A DNA stretch of 6,705 nucleotides, taken from assembly GCA_947087145.1 (NCBI GenBank), contig CAMUBM010000043.1, positions 1-6,705 on the forward strand. The letters are read 5' to 3'. The notes under the pieces are model-generated. The model saw nothing but the letters and a program-made list of their open reading frames with translations, was not told the origin of the DNA and searched no databases. Made by a program: the position numbers and the translations under genes. This stretch comes from an uncultured Mycoplasmatota bacterium. Lineage in GTDB: Bacteria; Bacillota_I; Bacilli_A; RF39; UBA660. Positions 5,419 through 6,705 of the stretch are shown here, in pieces (the first letter of the stretch is position 1; each line of letters begins with the position of its first letter).

Positions 5419-6195
5419 CTAATTTTCTTCTGCTGTTTTCACAGCTTCTTCTGTAGTTTCTTCTGCCGTAGTCTCATGAGCTTGTTCTTCTTGTACAGTT
5501 TCCTCTACAGTCTCTTCCACTGCATCCACAACAGTTTCTTCGTAAGAAATTACTTCAAATTCAGATTTCTTTCCGTTTCCTTTGACTGCAGTTTTAATTA
5601 AAACTAATGAATTTTTTGGTCCAGGAATATTTCCACTTACTAAAATGTAATTTTCTTCTGCATTTACTTCTACAATTTGTAAGTTCTGAATGGTAATGGT
5701 TTCATTACCCATATGTCCCGGTAATTTTTTACCCTTTAATACCCTTTTTGGTAACATCGTACCCATTGACCCAGGGCCTCTATGATAGTGAGAACCATGG
5801 CCCATAGGTCCACGATTTTGATTGTGTCTTTTAATTACACCTTGGAAACCTTTTCCTTTACTTGTTCCAGTAACATCAACACTTTCTCCGACTTCAAATA
5901 CATCTGCTCGTAATGTTTGTCCAATCGTGTATTCTCCATCTACATTTCTTAATTCTTTTAAGTAGCGCTTAGGCATTGTTCCAGCTTTTTTCGCATGTCC
6001 AATTGCTTGTTTAGAAGCATTTTTTTCTTTTTTGTCTACTACGCCAAGTTGAATAGCACAATATCCGTCAGTTTCTACAGTTTTCACTTGCATAACAACA
6101 TTAGGAGTCACTTCCACAACAGTAACAGGAATTAATTTTCCATCTTTTGTGAAAACTTGTGTCATTCCAATCTTGCGTCCTAAGATTCCTTTCAT
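5419..6195 (-). CDS. rplC: 50S ribosomal protein L3 with an added acidic C-terminal tail
   Basis: L3 is an early 50S assembly protein that binds domain VI of 23S rRNA; its long loop reaches the peptidyl transferase centre. The core (1-211) is normal: MKGILGRKIGMTQVF, VTGTSKGKGFQGVIKRHN (108-125), HRGPGSMG (138-145), VLKGKKLPGHMGNE (152-165) and NIPGPKNSLVLIKTAVKG. A typical L3 stops at about 209 residues, but this one runs on to 258. Residues 219-258 hold 15 Glu and one Asp in 40, with a repeated EETV/EETT pattern and only one Lys, the reverse of the usual basic character. The frame is open with no sign of a frameshift or fused domain. The ATG is preceded by GGAAGG, 19 nt after the rpsJ stop. 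Confidence 0.97.
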   Translation of the reverse strand: MKGILGRKIGMTQVFTKDGKLIPVTVVEVTPNVVMQVKTVETDGYCAIQLGVVDKKEKNASKQAIGHAKKAGTMPKRYLKELRNVDGEYTIGQTLRADVFEVGESVDVTGTSKGKGFQGVIKRHNQNRGPMGHGSHYHRGPGSMGTMLPKRVLKGKKLPGHMGNETITIQNLQIVEVNAEENYILVSGNIPGPKNSLVLIKTAVKGNGKKSEFEVISYEETVVDAVEETVEETVQEEQAHETTAEETTEEAVKTAEEN

Positions 6196-6214
6196 TTTCT
6201 CTTTCCTTCCTTAA

Positions 6215-6523
6215 TTATAATTTAATATCAATGTCCACTCCACTCGGAATATCTAAGTGAGTTAAAGCATCAACAACTTCTTTACTAGGTTCTAAAATAT
6301 CGATAAGTCTTTTATGTGTGCGACTTTCGAATTGTTCTCTTGAGTCCTTGTATTTATGCACCGCTCTTAATACAGTCACTTTTTCTACTTCTGTAGGAAG
6401 AGGAATCGGTCCACTTACCTTTCCGCCTAGTCTTTTTACGGTTTCTACAATTTTTCCAGCAGCTAAATCCAATATTTTATTGTCATATGCTCTCAAATTG
6501 ATACGTACTTTGTTTTTTGACAT
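6215..6523 (-). CDS. rpsJ: 30S ribosomal protein S10
   Basis: First gene of the operon. S10 is a 30S head protein that binds the 16S rRNA 3' domain with S3 and S14; as NusE it also pairs with NusB in transcription antitermination. Signatures are RINLRAYDNKILDLAAGKIV, VSGPIPLPTE, VLRAVHKYKDSREQFESRTH and the end LDIPSGVDIDIKL. Two in-frame ATGs exist. I chose 6523, giving 102 aa, the usual length, starting MSKNKVRI. Counted as GGAGA, the ribosome binding site lies 9 nt away, inside the 6-10 nt range of the other clear sites in this window. The ATG at 6529 would add Met-Asn at only 3 nt spacing. The protein itself is ordinary. Confidence 0.97.
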   Translation of the reverse strand: MSKNKVRINLRAYDNKILDLAAGKIVETVKRLGGKVSGPIPLPTEVEKVTVLRAVHKYKDSREQFESRTHKRLIDILEPSKEVVDALTHLDIPSGVDIDIKL

Positions 6524-6533
6524 ATTCATGTGT

Positions 6534-6540
6534 CTCCTTT
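6534..6540 (-). promoter_or_regulatory. Ribosome binding site of rpsJ
   Basis: AAAGGAG on the minus strand lies just after the leader hairpin (6542-6560) and before two candidate ATGs at 6529 and 6523. Its spacing favours the second. Any structure in the adjacent leader could affect its accessibility. Confidence 0.8.
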
Positions 6541-6541
6541 C

Positions 6542-6560
6542 GCCTATATCTAGTATAGAC
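6542..6560 (-). promoter_or_regulatory. Alternative hairpin overlapping the leader helix, next to the rpsJ ribosome binding site
   Basis: GUCUAUA (6560-6554) and UAUAGGC (6548-6542) form a 7-bp stem (one G-U pair) with loop CUAGA. It reuses bases of the 3' strand of the long leader helix (6560-6553), so the two cannot coexist. It ends one base before AAAGGAG. No U-run follows, so it is not an intrinsic terminator. A role as a switch affecting rpsJ translation is inference. Confidence 0.45.
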
Positions 6561-6648
6561 TAGCTCCGTACAAATTACCTGACTTGCCAGATATCGTTTT
6601 AACAACTCTACCTAGTGTATCAGCAACCTCGTACATCCAAGCCGTCAT
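6550..6648 (-). CDS. Possible 32-codon leader ORF (may be chance)
   Basis: An ATG at 6648 opens a frame of 32 codons ending in TAG at 6552-6550, starting MTAWMYEVADTLGRVVKTIS. The ATG lies within about three nucleotides of the predicted transcription start, so the mRNA would be essentially leaderless for this frame, and no Shine-Dalgarno sequence precedes it. The frame covers almost exactly the folded leader, and its stop lies in the loop of the hairpin before the rpsJ ribosome binding site. I do not recognise the peptide. An open frame of this length arises by chance fairly often, and RNA structure is a sufficient explanation for the sequence, so confidence that it is translated is low. Confidence 0.15.
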   Translation of the reverse strand: MTAWMYEVADTLGRVVKTISGKSGNLYGASLY

Positions 6649-6650
6649 AC
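6553..6650 (-). ncRNA. Structured 5' leader of the S10 operon, probable L4-responsive element
   Basis: The RNA from 6650 to 6553 folds on paper into one long interrupted arm. The closing helix is GUAU-GAC-GGCU-(UGGA)-UGUAC at 6650-6631, pairing with GUACG-(G)-AGCU-(A)-GUC-(U)-AUAC at 6571-6553. Inside it UUGCU (6626-6622) pairs with GGCAA (6588-6584). A terminal hairpin AGA-GUUGU (6609-6602), loop UAAA, ACGAU-(A)-UCU (6597-6589) stacks next to it. A 12-nt single-sided internal loop, GAUACACUAGGU (6621-6610), is the most likely binding surface. The position, between promoter and rpsJ, is that of the S10 leader through which L4 represses this operon in E. coli and, as I recall, in Bacillus relatives. 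The fold is by eye and without energy calculation; the L4 assignment is inference. Confidence 0.65.
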
Positions 6651-6657
6651 AGATTTC

Positions 6658-6686
6658 ATTCTAACACTATATCCTATGAATTGCAA
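6658..6686 (-). promoter_or_regulatory. Sigma-A type promoter of the S10 operon with extended -10
   Basis: On the minus strand the -35 box TTGCAA (6686-6681; consensus TTGACA, 4/6) is followed by a 17-bp spacer and the -10 box TAGAAT (6663-6658; 5/6). A TG at 6666-6665 one base before the -10 makes it an extended -10 promoter. Upstream (6687-6705) is an A/T-rich stretch that could act as an UP element. The predicted start is near 6651, giving an rpsJ leader of about 125 nt. It shows that rpsJ begins its own transcription unit here, although readthrough from genes beyond the right edge is possible. Confidence 0.75.
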
Positions 6687-6705
6687 GCAAAAATTTGTAC
6701 AAAAA

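Noticed and set aside
6524..6529. ATG at 6529 as start of rpsJ
   Set aside because: It sits only 3-4 nt from the AAAGGAG site and would add two residues; the ATG at 6523 gives the usual 102 aa and matches the spacing of other genes here. It is not excluded.
6542..6560. Intrinsic terminator or attenuator upstream of rpsJ
   Set aside because: The hairpin is followed by GAAAGGAGAC rather than a U-run, so classical Rho-independent termination is not supported.
6694..6703. 10-bp palindrome TTTGTACAAA upstream of the -35 box, with GTACAAATT recurring in inverted orientation at 6568-6576
   Set aside because: Short A/T-rich palindromes are common by chance. The second copy is explained by the leader helix, and no operator family is recognisable.
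1..6705. Mobile elements, CRISPR arrays, tRNA or rRNA genes, defence or toxin genes
   Set aside because: Genes and short spacers account for the whole sequence apart from the 6530-6705 control region, and none of these classes is visible on either strand.

Overview
This window is an almost uninterrupted ribosomal-protein operon, read entirely on the minus strand: the S10 operon running straight into the start of the spc operon. In transcription order (right to left) it holds rpsJ, rplC, rplD, rplW, rplB, rpsS, rplV, rpsC, rplP, rpmC, rpsQ, rplN, rplX, rplE, rpsN and the first 18 codons of rpsH, which is cut by the left edge of the window. Gene order is the canonical bacterial one, with no insertion, missing gene or mobile element.

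The A+T-rich sequence, strong GGAGG ribosome binding sites, zinc-type (four-cysteine) S14 and closest remembered resemblance of the proteins to Bacillus/Staphylococcus homologues point to a low-GC Bacillota, perhaps an Erysipelotrichia/RF39/Mollicutes-like branch of Bacilli; that finer placement is inference. Every Trp codon in the reading frames is TGG and no gene ends in TGA (about half TAG, half TAA), so the standard bacterial code fits.

The right end (about 6530-6705) is the control region. It has a convincing sigma-A promoter with extended -10 (TTGCAA, 17 bp, TGTTAGAAT), then a leader of about 125 nt. The leader folds on paper into one long interrupted helix beginning almost at the predicted transcription start. 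It is most likely the S10 leader through which excess L4 represses the operon. The 3' strand of the helix can instead form a 7-bp hairpin just before the rpsJ ribosome binding site, and the same interval is an open 32-codon frame whose ATG lies at the transcript's 5' end.

Within the operon the genes are tightly coupled. Spacers are 5-24 nt or the genes overlap (rplD/rplW 8 nt, rpsC/rplP 23 nt, rplP/rpmC 11 nt, rpmC/rpsQ 1 nt), and many stop codons are fused to the next gene's Shine-Dalgarno sequence. No internal promoter or terminator is evident, so the products are probably made from one transcript and assembled together into the 30S and 50S subunits.

The most unusual protein features are an added acidic C-terminal tail of about 47 residues on L3, replacement of the usual C-terminal segment of L24 by a Lys/Glu-rich tail, and a rewritten tip of the L22 loop that lines the peptide exit tunnel. 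No wholly new system is visible; the interest is in these departures and in the leader.
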